DNA of 64,000 nucleotides from Streptomyces sp. NRRL F-4489 (GTDB lineage: Bacteria > Actinomycetota > Actinomycetes > Streptomycetales > Streptomycetaceae), in contig NZ_LLZI01000191.1 of the NCBI RefSeq assembly GCF_001509485.1, positions 6,109 to 70,108 of the forward strand, given 5' to 3'. The first letter of the stretch is position 1, and each line of letters begins with the position of its first letter. Positions 50,016-59,071 of this stretch are shown one piece after another. The position numbers and the translations under genes were made by a program. The notes beneath the pieces were generated by a model, which did not search any database, was not told the DNA's origin, and saw only the letters and a program-made list of their open reading frames with translations.

Positions 50016-50195
50016 GGTTTCACGTGAAACATTCAACTCCTGTGAAACGGCAGGTGTTTCACGTGAAACGTCCCCACCCCCCGAGCGACGACGGCGCATG
50101 TTTCACGTGAAACAGGCGAACTCACGGTCGAGCGGCCGCTGTTTCACGTGAAACACGTCAACTGGCGCCCACCAATGGATGTTTCACGTGAAACA
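50016..50195. promoter_or_regulatory. parS: array of five parS sites (sites 2-6)
   Basis: Five copies of GTTTCACGTGAAAC lie between the convergent HAD and kinase genes. The 16-mers start at 50016 (G..A ends), 50055 (T..G), and 50099, 50140 and 50180 (perfect TGTTTCACGTGAAACA). Start-to-start distances are 39, 44, 41 and 40 bp. A half-site TGTGAAAC sits at 50041-50048. They are ParB loading sites for chromosome segregation and mark the oriC-proximal region. Confidence 0.97.
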
Positions 50196-50230
50196 GCGGG
50201 GCCCGCGCGCACCTCTCCGACCCGCCGCCC

Positions 50231-51976
50231 TCACAGCGGTGCCTGCCACGTCACCGTCGTCCCGCCGCCACCGTCCCCCAGTCCGGGGCCGTAGGTGCTG
50301 GAGCCGCCCAGCGATTCGGCCCGCTTGGCGAGGTTCTTCAGGCCGCTGCGCCGGCCGCCCCGGGAGATACCCACCCCGTCGTCGGCCACGGTCAGCCGGA
50401 CGCCCGGGGTGCCGTCCGGCATGGTGATCGTCGCGTCGACCACCACCTCGATCCGGGACGCCTCGGCGTGCCGGAAGGCGTTCGACAGCGCCTCCCGCAG
50501 TGCGGCGATCAGGTTCTTGCCGGTCAGCTCACCGACCCGGGAGTCGACCGGCCCGACGAACTGCGCCGACGGCTGGAAGCCCAGCAGTACGGCGGCGGTG
50601 CCGATTTCCCGCAGGACCCGGGTCCGGAGCCCCGACGGCGCCTCGGCCGGCCCTTGCTGAAGGGCGAAGATCGCGGTTCTGATCTCCTGGATGGTGATGT
50701 CGAGCTCGTCGACGGCCTTGCCGACCCGCTGCGCCACCTCGGGTACGTCGGTCCGGCGCTGAGCGCTCTCCAGCATCATCCCCGTGGCGAACAGCCGCTG
50801 GATCACCAGATCGTGCAGATCGCGCGCGATCCGGTCCCGGTCCTCGTAGACCGCGAGCCGTTCCCGGTCGCGCTGGGCGTCGGCCAGTACCAGCGCCAGC
50901 GCGGCCTGGGCGGCGAACTGGGCCGCCAGCGTCCGCTCGGCGGCCGTGAACGGGCGGGCGCCGCGGGACCGCGGGGTGGCGAGGGTGCCGAGCACCCGGC
51001 CCCCGCTCTTGAGCGGCAGCATCATGCTCGGCCCGAACCGCGCCGCCAGGTCCGTGACCATCCGCGGATCGCTCGCCGAGTCATCGATGAACACCGGCTT
51101 TCCCGCGAGGAGTTGCTCGGTCACCGGACTGTCGGCCGGAACCCGCGTGCCCATGATCCCGGCCGGGTCGTCGGCCGACACGGCGACGATCTCCAGCCCG
51201 CCGTCCTCGTCCGGCAGCAGCACGATGCCGGCCGCCGATTCCGCCAGTTTCCTGGCCTGTTCGGCGACCACCGCGAGCGCGTCGTCCACATCGCTGCCGG
51301 CCAGCAGCTCGGTGGTCACCGCCACCGAACCGTCGATCCACCGCTCCCGCTGCCGGGTCGCCGCGTACATCCGGGCGTTGCCGATCGCGATACCGGCCTC
51401 GGTGGCCAGCACCCGCACCATGTGCAGGTCCTCTTCGCTGAACTCCCCACCGCGCTTCTCGGTCAGGTAGAGGTTGCCGAAGATCTCGCCCTGGACGCGG
51501 ATCGGGACGCCCAGGAACGACCGCATCGGCGGATGCCCGGGCGGGAAGCCGGCCGAGCGGGGGTCCTTGGTGAGGTCGGCCAGCCGCACCGGCACGGGGT
51601 CGTGGATCAGCGCGCCGAGCAGTCCCTTGTGGCCGTCGGGCAGCGCGCCGATCCGCTCGTGCTGCTCCCCGGTCACGCCGTAGGTGACGAAGTCCGACAG
51701 CCCTTCGCGGGCGTCGTCAATGATCCCGATCGCGGCATAGCGCGCGTCGGCGAGCTCGGCCGCGGTCTGCACGATCCGGTCCAGGGTGATGTGCAGGTCG
51801 AGGCCCGCGCCGATCGTGCGCATCGCCTCCAGCAGCTGCGGCACCCGCGCGGTCAGCTCGGACGACAGGCCCTGGAGGCTGCGGGTGGCCTCGGTGGCGG
51901 CGTCCATGGGATCGGGACGCCTTCCGGTGCTGCCGGTCTCCGCGGGGCCCGCGGGCGTTCCTGCCGTGGCTGCCAT
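50231..51976 (-). CDS. GAF-GAF sensor histidine kinase, DevS/DosT-like heme sensor type
   Basis: This is a 581-residue soluble kinase. GAF-A spans about residues 60-200 and keeps the DevS-type motifs GFPPGHPPMRSFLGVP and FGNLYLTEK: His148 and Tyr170 are 22 residues apart, exactly as the heme-proximal His149 and distal Tyr171 of M. tuberculosis DevS. GAF-B spans about 225-365. A HisKA_3 dimerisation domain follows with His388 in RIARDLHDLVIQRL, then an HATPase domain (AALREALSNAFRHAEAS, ADDGVGI). No response regulator is adjacent. The cyd operon lies directly upstream on the same strand, suggesting oxygen or redox sensing. Confidence 0.9.
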   Translation of the reverse strand: MAATAGTPAGPAETGSTGRRPDPMDAATEATRSLQGLSSELTARVPQLLEAMRTIGAGLDLHITLDRIVQTAAELADARYAAIGIIDDAREGLSDFVTYGVTGEQHERIGALPDGHKGLLGALIHDPVPVRLADLTKDPRSAGFPPGHPPMRSFLGVPIRVQGEIFGNLYLTEKRGGEFSEEDLHMVRVLATEAGIAIGNARMYAATRQRERWIDGSVAVTTELLAGSDVDDALAVVAEQARKLAESAAGIVLLPDEDGGLEIVAVSADDPAGIMGTRVPADSPVTEQLLAGKPVFIDDSASDPRMVTDLAARFGPSMMLPLKSGGRVLGTLATPRSRGARPFTAAERTLAAQFAAQAALALVLADAQRDRERLAVYEDRDRIARDLHDLVIQRLFATGMMLESAQRRTDVPEVAQRVGKAVDELDITIQEIRTAIFALQQGPAEAPSGLRTRVLREIGTAAVLLGFQPSAQFVGPVDSRVGELTGKNLIAALREALSNAFRHAEASRIEVVVDATITMPDGTPGVRLTVADDGVGISRGGRRSGLKNLAKRAESLGGSSTYGPGLGDGGGGTTVTWQAPL

Positions 51977-52122
51977 GCCCCGAGCCTAATAAGGGCCCAT
52001 TTCGGGGGAAAGCGGGGCCCGGGGAAGCAGGGTCGGGCAAGGCTGAGCAGGAGACGGCGCGGCCGGGAAGGCCGCGGCTCCGCGGCCGCACCGCGCAGGG
52101 GCGGACCTCCGTACGCCCCTCA

Positions 52123-55100
52123 TCAGGCCCCGGCGCTCACCATGCTCGGATACGCGGCGTCCACCGCCCGTTCCCGCTCCAGCATCCGCCGGAACGGACC
52201 GTCGGTAGCGGCCAGCTCCGCGTACGCACCGCGCTGCACCACCCGGCCGCGGTCCAGCACCAGGATCTCGTCCACCGCGTCGAGGCCGGCCAGCCGGTGC
52301 GTGATCAGAAGCGTCGTCCGGCCCTCGGTGGCGGCCAGCAGATCGGCGGTCAGCGCGTCGGCGGTGGCCAGGTCGAGGTGCTCGGCGGGCTCGTCCAGCA
52401 CCAGCACCGGGAAGTCCGCGAGCAGCGCGCGGGCCAGGGCCAGCCGCTGCCGCTGGCCTCCGGACAGCCGGGCGCCGTGCTCCCCGACCATGGTGTCCAG
52501 GCCCTCGGGCAGCCCGCGGACCCAGTCCGCCAGCCGCGCCCGGCCGAGCGCGTCCCACAGATCCTGGTCGCCGGTCTCCTCGTCGTCGCCGCGGTTCCGG
52601 CGGGCGAGCCGGAGGTTCTCCCGCAGCGAGCTGTCGAAGAGGTGCGCGTCCTGCGCGCACAGGCCGACCAGCCGCCGCACCGTGTCGCCGGACAGCTCCT
52701 CGGCGTCCGTCCCCGCCAGGGCGTACGTCCCGGACTCCCGGTCCAGGAAGCGCAGCAGCACCTGCGCCAGCGTCGTCTTGCCGGAGCCGGACGGCCCCAC
52801 GACGGCGAGCCGGCGGCCCGGGGTCAGCGTGAGGTCGACGCCGTCCAGCGCCGGGCGGTCCTGCCCGGCATGGCGCGCGGTCAGCCCGCGGACGGCCAGC
52901 GGGAACGGCGTGCCGGGCGCGGCCGCCGGGGCCTCCGGTTCACGCACCGGTTCCGGGGCGTCCAGCACCTCGAAGACCCGCTCCGCGGCATGCCGGGTGC
53001 GGCGGCGGTACTGCGCGGCGAGCGGCAGCCCGGCCACCGCCTCGAACGCGGCGAGTGGGGTGAGCACGAGGACGGCCAGCTCCACGCCCGCCAGCCGGCC
53101 CGCGTGCACCGCCTGGACGCCGACCACCGCGGAGGCGACCACGGTCAGCCCGCACAGCAGCGCCGAGAGCCCGGCACCCGTCCCGGCCACGGTGGCCGAA
53201 CGGGACGCGATCCGGGTCAGCTCCCGGTCGGCGCGGCGCACCGCGTCGGTACGGGCCCCGAGCGCGCCGGCGACCGTCAGTTCGGCCGTACCGGTGAGCA
53301 GATCGACGACGCGGGTGGCGAGCACCCCGCGGGCCGGCGCCAGCCGCCGCTCCGCCCGCCGGGCCAGCGCGGCCGACAGCAGCGGGACGCCGGCACCGGC
53401 GAGCAGCAGGCCGATGGCGAGCAGCACCCCGGCCTCCGGCAGCAGCCAGCCGGTGAACGCGACGGTGCCCGCGCCGACCAGCAGCGCCGCCCCCACGGGC
53501 AGCAGCCAGCGCAGGAAGTAGTCCTGCACCGCGTCCACGTCCGCGACCAGCCGCGACAGCAGATCACCGCGGCGGCGCTCCCGCAGCCCGGCCGGAGCCA
53601 GCCGCTCCAGCCGCCGGAAGACGGCCACCCGGACATCGGCGAGCATCCGGAACACCGCGTCGTGCGCGACCAGCCGCTCGGCGTACCGGAACACCGCCCG
53701 CCCGATGCCGAACGCCCTGGTCGCGGTCACCGCCACCATCAGGTACAGCACCGGAGGCTGCTGCGAGGCCCGCGAGATCAGCCAGCCGGAGGTGGCCATC
53801 AGGCCCACCGCACTGCCCAGCGCGAGCGCGCCGAGCAGCAGCGCCAGTCCGAAGCGGGACCGCCGGGCGCGGGCCGTCCCGCGCAGCCGCCGCAGCGCCG
53901 AGCGCGGGGGCGGTCCGGACGCGGCCGCGCCCTCCGGCACCGGCCCGGCGGCGAGCACCGGCCCGGCGCCCGCGACCCGCCCCGTTCCAGTCACATCGGA
54001 GACCGGCCCGCCGGCAGCGGAGACCGACCCACCGGCGCCCGGTCCCCGCGAGCCCGCCACAACGGCCCCCGCGCCCCCGGCCCGTTCGGCGCCCCCGGCC
54101 TCCTCCACGTTCCCGGCCCCCTCCTCCGGCCCGGCCAGCCGCACCGTCCGGTCCGCGACGGCCAGCAGCGCCGGACGGTGGACGACCATCAGCACCGTGC
54201 GCCCGGCCGCCAGCCGCCGGACCGCCTCGACGACGGCCTGCTCGGTCTCGCCGTCCAGATTCGCCGTGGGCTCGTCCAGCAGCAGGACCGGCCGGTCGGC
54301 GAGGAAGGCCCGGGCGAGGGCCAGGCGCTGCCGCTGCCCGGCCGAGAGCCCCGCGCCGGACTCCCCGAGCCGGGTGTCCGGGCCGTTGGGCAGCGCGTCC
54401 ACGAAGTCCAGCGCACCGGCGTCGCGCAGGGCGGCCCGGACCGCCGCGTCATCGGCGTCCGGCCGCGCCAGCCGGACGTTCTCGGCGATCGAACCGGCGA
54501 AGAGGTGCGGGTGCTGCGGCACCCAGGCGATCCGCCGGCGCCAGCTCTCGGGCGACAGGCCGGCGAGATCCTGGCCGTCGACCAGCACCCGGCCCTCGGA
54601 CGGCTCGGTGAAGCCCAGCACCACGCTCAGCAGCGTCGACTTGCCGGCACCCGACGGGCCGACCAGCGCGACCGTCTCCCCGGGCCGGACTTCGAACGAG
54701 GTCGCGGGCAGCGATGCGGCGGTGCGCCCGGGGTGGCGGACCACCAGGCCCTCGACGGCCAGCCCGGTGCCCTCGGGCGCGGGCGCGGTCCCGGGCGTCC
54801 GCGGCCGGGTCTCCAGGACGGCGAAGATCTCCTCCGCGGCGGAGAGGCCCTCGGCCGCGGCGTGGTACTGCGCCCCGACCTGCCGCAGCGGCAGATACGC
54901 CTCGGGCGCCAGGACCAGCACCATCAGGCCGGTGTAGAGGTCGAGTTCGCCGTGGACCAGGCGCATGCCGATGCCGACGGCGACCAGCGCGACGGAGATG
55001 GTGGCGAGGAGTTCGAGCGCGAACGAGGAGAGGAAGGCGATCCGCAGGGTGCGCAGGGTGGCCCGGCGGTACTCATCCGTGATCGCGCGGATGGCGGCGG

Positions 55101-55794
55101 CCTGGGCCTTGGCCCGGCCGAAGACCTTCAGCGTGGGCAGGCCCTCGACGACATCGAGGAAGTGCCCGGACAGCCGCGCCAGCAGCCGCCACTGGCGGTC
55201 CATCCGCGACTGGGTGGCCCAGCCGATCAGCACCATGAAGAGCGGGATCAGCGGCAGGGTGAGGACGATCGTCAGCGCGGAGATCCAGTCGCCGGTGACG
55301 ATCCGGGCCAGTACCGCGACGGGCACCACGACCGCCAGCCCCAGCTGGGGCAGATAGCGGGCGAAGTAGTCGTCCAGGGCGTCGATACCGCGGGTGGCCA
55401 GGGCCGTCAGCTCACCGGTCCGCAGCTCCAGGGTGCCGGCGTCCGCGGCACCGTCCGCCCGGCGCACCGCCGCCCCCGGCCCCAGCTGCCCCGCCCGCCT
55501 GATCAGCCGCAGCCGCAGTTCGGACTTGACCGCCGCGCCGGCGCGGTGCGCGGCCAGCTCCGTCAGCCAGGACACCAGCCCCCGGCCGGCGGAGACCGCG
55601 GCGAGCAGCACGACCGGGGCGGCCAGGGAGCCGAGGGTGCGGCCGTGGTGGAAGGCACCGACCACGATCTCCGCGATGAGCATGGCCTGGCCGACGACCA
55701 GGGCCGCTCCGGCAAGCCCGAGGACCACCACCGCGATGAGGAATCCGCGGGTGGCACGGGCGTAGCGGAGCAGGCGCGGGTCGACGGGTTTCAC
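52123..55794 (-). CDS. cydDC: CydDC fusion, thiol/heme ABC exporter for cytochrome bd assembly
   Basis: This is a 1223-residue fusion of two ABC half-transporters. CydD half: six helices (about 20-310) and ATPase with Walker A GPSGAGKST, signature LSAGQRQRLALARA, Walker B VLLLDEPTANLD. A Pro/Ala/Gly-rich linker (about 565-640) leads to the CydC half, with a second transmembrane set and ATPase GPSGSGKTT / LSGGQRQRLALARA / VLVLDEPAEHLD. CydDC exports cysteine/glutathione-type thiols and is needed to mature cytochrome bd. The GTG start (55794) lies inside a parS site and has GGAAGG upstream. Third gene of cydA-cydB-cydDC, 48 bp after cydB. Confidence 0.95.
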   Translation of the reverse strand: MKPVDPRLLRYARATRGFLIAVVVLGLAGAALVVGQAMLIAEIVVGAFHHGRTLGSLAAPVVLLAAVSAGRGLVSWLTELAAHRAGAAVKSELRLRLIRRAGQLGPGAAVRRADGAADAGTLELRTGELTALATRGIDALDDYFARYLPQLGLAVVVPVAVLARIVTGDWISALTIVLTLPLIPLFMVLIGWATQSRMDRQWRLLARLSGHFLDVVEGLPTLKVFGRAKAQAAAIRAITDEYRRATLRTLRIAFLSSFALELLATISVALVAVGIGMRLVHGELDLYTGLMVLVLAPEAYLPLRQVGAQYHAAAEGLSAAEEIFAVLETRPRTPGTAPAPEGTGLAVEGLVVRHPGRTAASLPATSFEVRPGETVALVGPSGAGKSTLLSVVLGFTEPSEGRVLVDGQDLAGLSPESWRRRIAWVPQHPHLFAGSIAENVRLARPDADDAAVRAALRDAGALDFVDALPNGPDTRLGESGAGLSAGQRQRLALARAFLADRPVLLLDEPTANLDGETEQAVVEAVRRLAAGRTVLMVVHRPALLAVADRTVRLAGPEEGAGNVEEAGGAERAGGAGAVVAGSRGPGAGGSVSAAGGPVSDVTGTGRVAGAGPVLAAGPVPEGAAASGPPPRSALRRLRGTARARRSRFGLALLLGALALGSAVGLMATSGWLISRASQQPPVLYLMVAVTATRAFGIGRAVFRYAERLVAHDAVFRMLADVRVAVFRRLERLAPAGLRERRRGDLLSRLVADVDAVQDYFLRWLLPVGAALLVGAGTVAFTGWLLPEAGVLLAIGLLLAGAGVPLLSAALARRAERRLAPARGVLATRVVDLLTGTAELTVAGALGARTDAVRRADRELTRIASRSATVAGTGAGLSALLCGLTVVASAVVGVQAVHAGRLAGVELAVLVLTPLAAFEAVAGLPLAAQYRRRTRHAAERVFEVLDAPEPVREPEAPAAAPGTPFPLAVRGLTARHAGQDRPALDGVDLTLTPGRRLAVVGPSGSGKTTLAQVLLRFLDRESGTYALAGTDAEELSGDTVRRLVGLCAQDAHLFDSSLRENLRLARRNRGDDEETGDQDLWDALGRARLADWVRGLPEGLDTMVGEHGARLSGGQRQRLALARALLADFPVLVLDEPAEHLDLATADALTADLLAATEGRTTLLITHRLAGLDAVDEILVLDRGRVVQRGAYAELAATDGPFRRMLERERAVDAAYPSMVSAGA

Positions 55795-55802
55795 GTGAAA
55801 CC
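55787..55802. promoter_or_regulatory. parS: parS site 7, containing the cydDC start codon
   Basis: GGTTTCACGTGAAACC (55787-55802) has a perfect 14-bp core. Its central CACGTG supplies the GTG start of cydDC on the minus strand, so the first codons GTG-AAA-CCC are parS sequence. It lies in the 48-bp gap after cydB. Confidence 0.93.
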
Positions 55803-55842
55803 TTCCGTTCTCCCGGTCCCGCCCTGGCGGGGCGGGACGCGG

Positions 55843-56844
<1,002 letters not shown>

Positions 56845-56853
56845 GGTCGCCTC

Positions 56854-58362
56854 CTAGTACGAGAAGGCCATCGGCCGGTCGGCGTCGGCGGAATCGCCGC
56901 CGATCTTGGTGGGCGGATTGAGGTCGGATTCGGTGAGTTCCTGCGGTCCGGCCTTGATGTACTTGGCCAGCAGCCGGACCTCGACCACGGCGAGGATCGC
57001 GTAGAGCGTGGTGAAGACGACCAGCGAGGTGATCACTTCGCCCTGTGTGACACCGGGCGACACCGCGTCCCGGGTGCGCAGCACGCCGTAGACGACCCAG
57101 GGCTGGCGGCCCATCTCGGTGAAGATCCAGCCCCACGAGTTGGCGATCAACGGGAAGCCGAGGGTGACGAAGGCCAGCCGCCAGTACCACTTCGCCAGCC
57201 GGTCGCCCAGCGTGCGGTGCTTGGTGAGGGCGAGGTGCGGCGGCTCCTCGTCGCCCGTACGGAGCGCGGGTGCCAGCCAGAACTTCTTGCGGGTGAGCCA
57301 GAGCCCGGCCAGGCCGATGGCGAAGGACGTCATCCCGAAGCCGATCATCCAGCGGAAGCCCCAGTAGGTGACCGGGATGTTGGGCCGGTAGTCGCCGGGC
57401 CCGAACTTCTGCTGCTCGGACTTGTTGACGTCGTTGATGCCGGGGACCGGCGAGGAGAAGTCGCTGTGCGCGAGGAACGAGAGCAGGCCGGGTATCTCGA
57501 TGGCGACCTTGTTGTGCCCCTTGGCGACGTCTCCGTAGGAGAAGACCGAGAAGGGCGCCGGTGCGGCCTTGTCCCAGAGCGCCTCGGCCGAGGCCATCTT
57601 CATCGGCTGCTGCTGGAACATGACCTTGCCGAGCGAGTCACCGCTGATGGCGGTGAGCAGTCCGGCGACGACCAGGGTGACCAGGCCCAGGCGCAGCGAC
57701 GTCCGCATGACCTTGACGTGCTTCTTGCGCATCAAGTGGTACGCGGCGATGCCGACCATGAACGCGGCGCCGGTCAGGAAGGCCGCGGTCAGCGTGTGGA
57801 AGACGACGACCAGGGTGGTGTCCTGGGTCAGCACCTTCCAGAAGTCGGTCAGCTCCGCGCGCCCGGTGGCGCGGTTGAACTTGTAGCCGACCGGGTGCTG
57901 CATCCAGGAGTTGGCCGCGAGGATGAAGTACGCCGACAGCACGGTGCCGATCGAGACCATCCACATGCAGAAGCAGTGGATCTTCTTGGGCAGCTTGTCC
58001 CAGCCGAAGATCCACAGGCCGATGAAGGTGGACTCGAAGAAGAACGCGATCAGCGCCTCGAACGCGAGGGGGGCGCCGAAGATGTCCCCGACGAACCGCG
58101 AGTAGTCCGACCAGTTCATACCGAACTGGAACTCCTGGACGATGCCGGTGACGACACCCATCGCGATGTTGATCAGGAACAGCTTGCCCCAGAACTTGGT
58201 GGCCTTGAGGTACTTCTCCTTGCCGGTCCGTACCCACGCGGTCTCCAGCCCGGCCACCAGGGCGGCGAGGGAGATCGTCAGGGGGACGAACAGGAAGTGG
58301 TAGACGGTCGTGATGCCGAATTGCCATCGCGCCATAGTCTCCGGCGCCAACGCCAGTTCCAC
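56854..58362 (-). CDS. cydA: cytochrome bd ubiquinol/menaquinol oxidase subunit I
   Basis: This 502-residue heme-containing subunit has heme b595 His22 (TTVYHFLFVPLT), heme b558 ligands His in VVVFHTLTAAF and Met in FTEMGRQPWVVYG, and the quinol-binding Q-loop (GHNKVAIEIPGLLSFL) of the short actinobacterial type. The enzyme oxidises menaquinol and reduces oxygen at low tension. GTG start with AAGGAGG eight bases upstream. Transcription should be controlled by the Rex operator at 58453-58468. Confidence 0.97.
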   Translation of the reverse strand: MELALAPETMARWQFGITTVYHFLFVPLTISLAALVAGLETAWVRTGKEKYLKATKFWGKLFLINIAMGVVTGIVQEFQFGMNWSDYSRFVGDIFGAPLAFEALIAFFFESTFIGLWIFGWDKLPKKIHCFCMWMVSIGTVLSAYFILAANSWMQHPVGYKFNRATGRAELTDFWKVLTQDTTLVVVFHTLTAAFLTGAAFMVGIAAYHLMRKKHVKVMRTSLRLGLVTLVVAGLLTAISGDSLGKVMFQQQPMKMASAEALWDKAAPAPFSVFSYGDVAKGHNKVAIEIPGLLSFLAHSDFSSPVPGINDVNKSEQQKFGPGDYRPNIPVTYWGFRWMIGFGMTSFAIGLAGLWLTRKKFWLAPALRTGDEEPPHLALTKHRTLGDRLAKWYWRLAFVTLGFPLIANSWGWIFTEMGRQPWVVYGVLRTRDAVSPGVTQGEVITSLVVFTTLYAILAVVEVRLLAKYIKAGPQELTESDLNPPTKIGGDSADADRPMAFSY

Positions 58363-58450
58363 GTCGCGGCCTCCTTACGTCCTTACGTCGCCGTGACAGC
58401 ACGGCCGTGTCCCTTGTGCGCCACCCAGGCAGCGCCTACCGGGACGCGAG

Positions 58451-58475
58451 CTTGTGAACGCGTTCACATTCACAA
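58451..58475. promoter_or_regulatory. Rex operator (ROP) of the cyd operon
   Basis: TGTGAACGCGTTCACA (58453-58468) matches the Streptomyces Rex consensus TGTGAACNNNTTCACA exactly. CTTGTGAA (58451-58458) also pairs with TTCACAAG (58468-58475), giving an overlapping second dyad. Rex releases DNA when NADH/NAD+ rises, which derepresses cydABDC; this regulation is established in S. coelicolor. Confidence 0.92.
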
Positions 58476-58517
58476 GCATTATCACCCATGAGGAGTCCGC
58501 CTTGGAGAAGGGGGGTA

Positions 58518-58533
58518 CGTGACTGCGGTCACG
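58518..58533. promoter_or_regulatory. CRP-like palindrome upstream of the Rex site
   Basis: CGTGAC-TGCG-GTCACG (58518-58533) is a perfect inverted repeat. It fits the GTG-N6-GNCAC pattern I remember for Streptomyces Crp. It lies 50 bp upstream of the Rex site relative to cydA, a position suited to activation, and about 90 bp from the divergent cyclophilin-like gene. Confidence 0.45.
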
Positions 58534-58594
58534 CTTGAATCGATGGCTCATGCACCCTTTATGCCGAGGTTATGAGAGCACCCTTCCCCGCAGC

Positions 58595-58611
58595 TTCAAC
58601 ATATTGTTGAA
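58595..58611. promoter_or_regulatory. 17-bp perfect palindrome before the cyclophilin-like gene
   Basis: TTCAACATATTGTTGAA (58595-58611) is a perfect palindrome, strikingly A/T-rich for this genome, ending nine bases before the ATG at 58621. It resembles operators of FadR-type GntR regulators. At this position a bound protein would block transcription or initiation. Confidence 0.6.
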
Positions 58612-58620
58612 TTCGCCGCC

Positions 58621-58989
58621 ATGAAGATCCGTATCTCCTGGCCCGCCGGGCAAGTGACCGCCACCCTCGACGACACCCCGACCACCACCGCGCTGCTCGC
58701 CGCGCTGCCGCTCCAGGCCACCGCCCACACCTGGGGCGAGGAGGTCTACTTCGACACCGGGCTCAGCCCCGCCCTGGAGTCCGACGCCCGCCAGGTCGTC
58801 GAGCCGGGGACGGTCGCCTTCTGGACCGAGGGCAACGCCCTCGCGCTCCCCTACGGCCCGACCCCGATCTCCCGCGGCGACGAGTCCCGGCTCGCCTCGC
58901 CCTGCAACGTGCTGGGCCGCATCGACGGCGACCCGCGCGCCCTGGCCACCGTCCGCGGCGGCGACGCGATCCACGTCCAGAAAGCCTGA
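58621..58989 (+). CDS. cyclophilin-like fold protein (PF04126-type)
   Basis: This 122-residue protein has the pattern of TM1367/cyclophilin-like proteins: MKIRISWPAGQVTATLDDTPTTTALLAALPL, TWGEEVYFDTGL, VVEPGTVAFWTEGNALALPYGPTPIS and SPCNVLGRIDGDPRALATVRGGDAI. The fold resembles cyclophilin, but prolyl isomerase activity has not been shown for the family to my knowledge. It stands alone on its strand, divergent from cydA, and ends at a bidirectional terminator shared with the aminotransferase gene. Confidence 0.85.
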   Translation: MKIRISWPAGQVTATLDDTPTTTALLAALPLQATAHTWGEEVYFDTGLSPALESDARQVVEPGTVAFWTEGNALALPYGPTPISRGDESRLASPCNVLGRIDGDPRALATVRGGDAIHVQKA

Positions 58990-59005
58990 CGCCGGAAATC
59001 GCGAC

Positions 59006-59043
59006 GGCCGGGGCCGCGGGTCGACCGACCCGCGGCCCCGGCC
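59006..59043. terminator. bidirectional terminator, 18-bp perfect stem
   Basis: GGCCGGGGCCGCGGGTCG (59006-59023) pairs perfectly with CGACCCGCGGCCCCGGCC (59026-59043) around a minimal loop. It separates the convergent cyclophilin-like and hisC genes. Confidence 0.88.
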
Positions 59044-59071
59044 TCGTCCGCCGCGACGCATGCCCGGCGGT

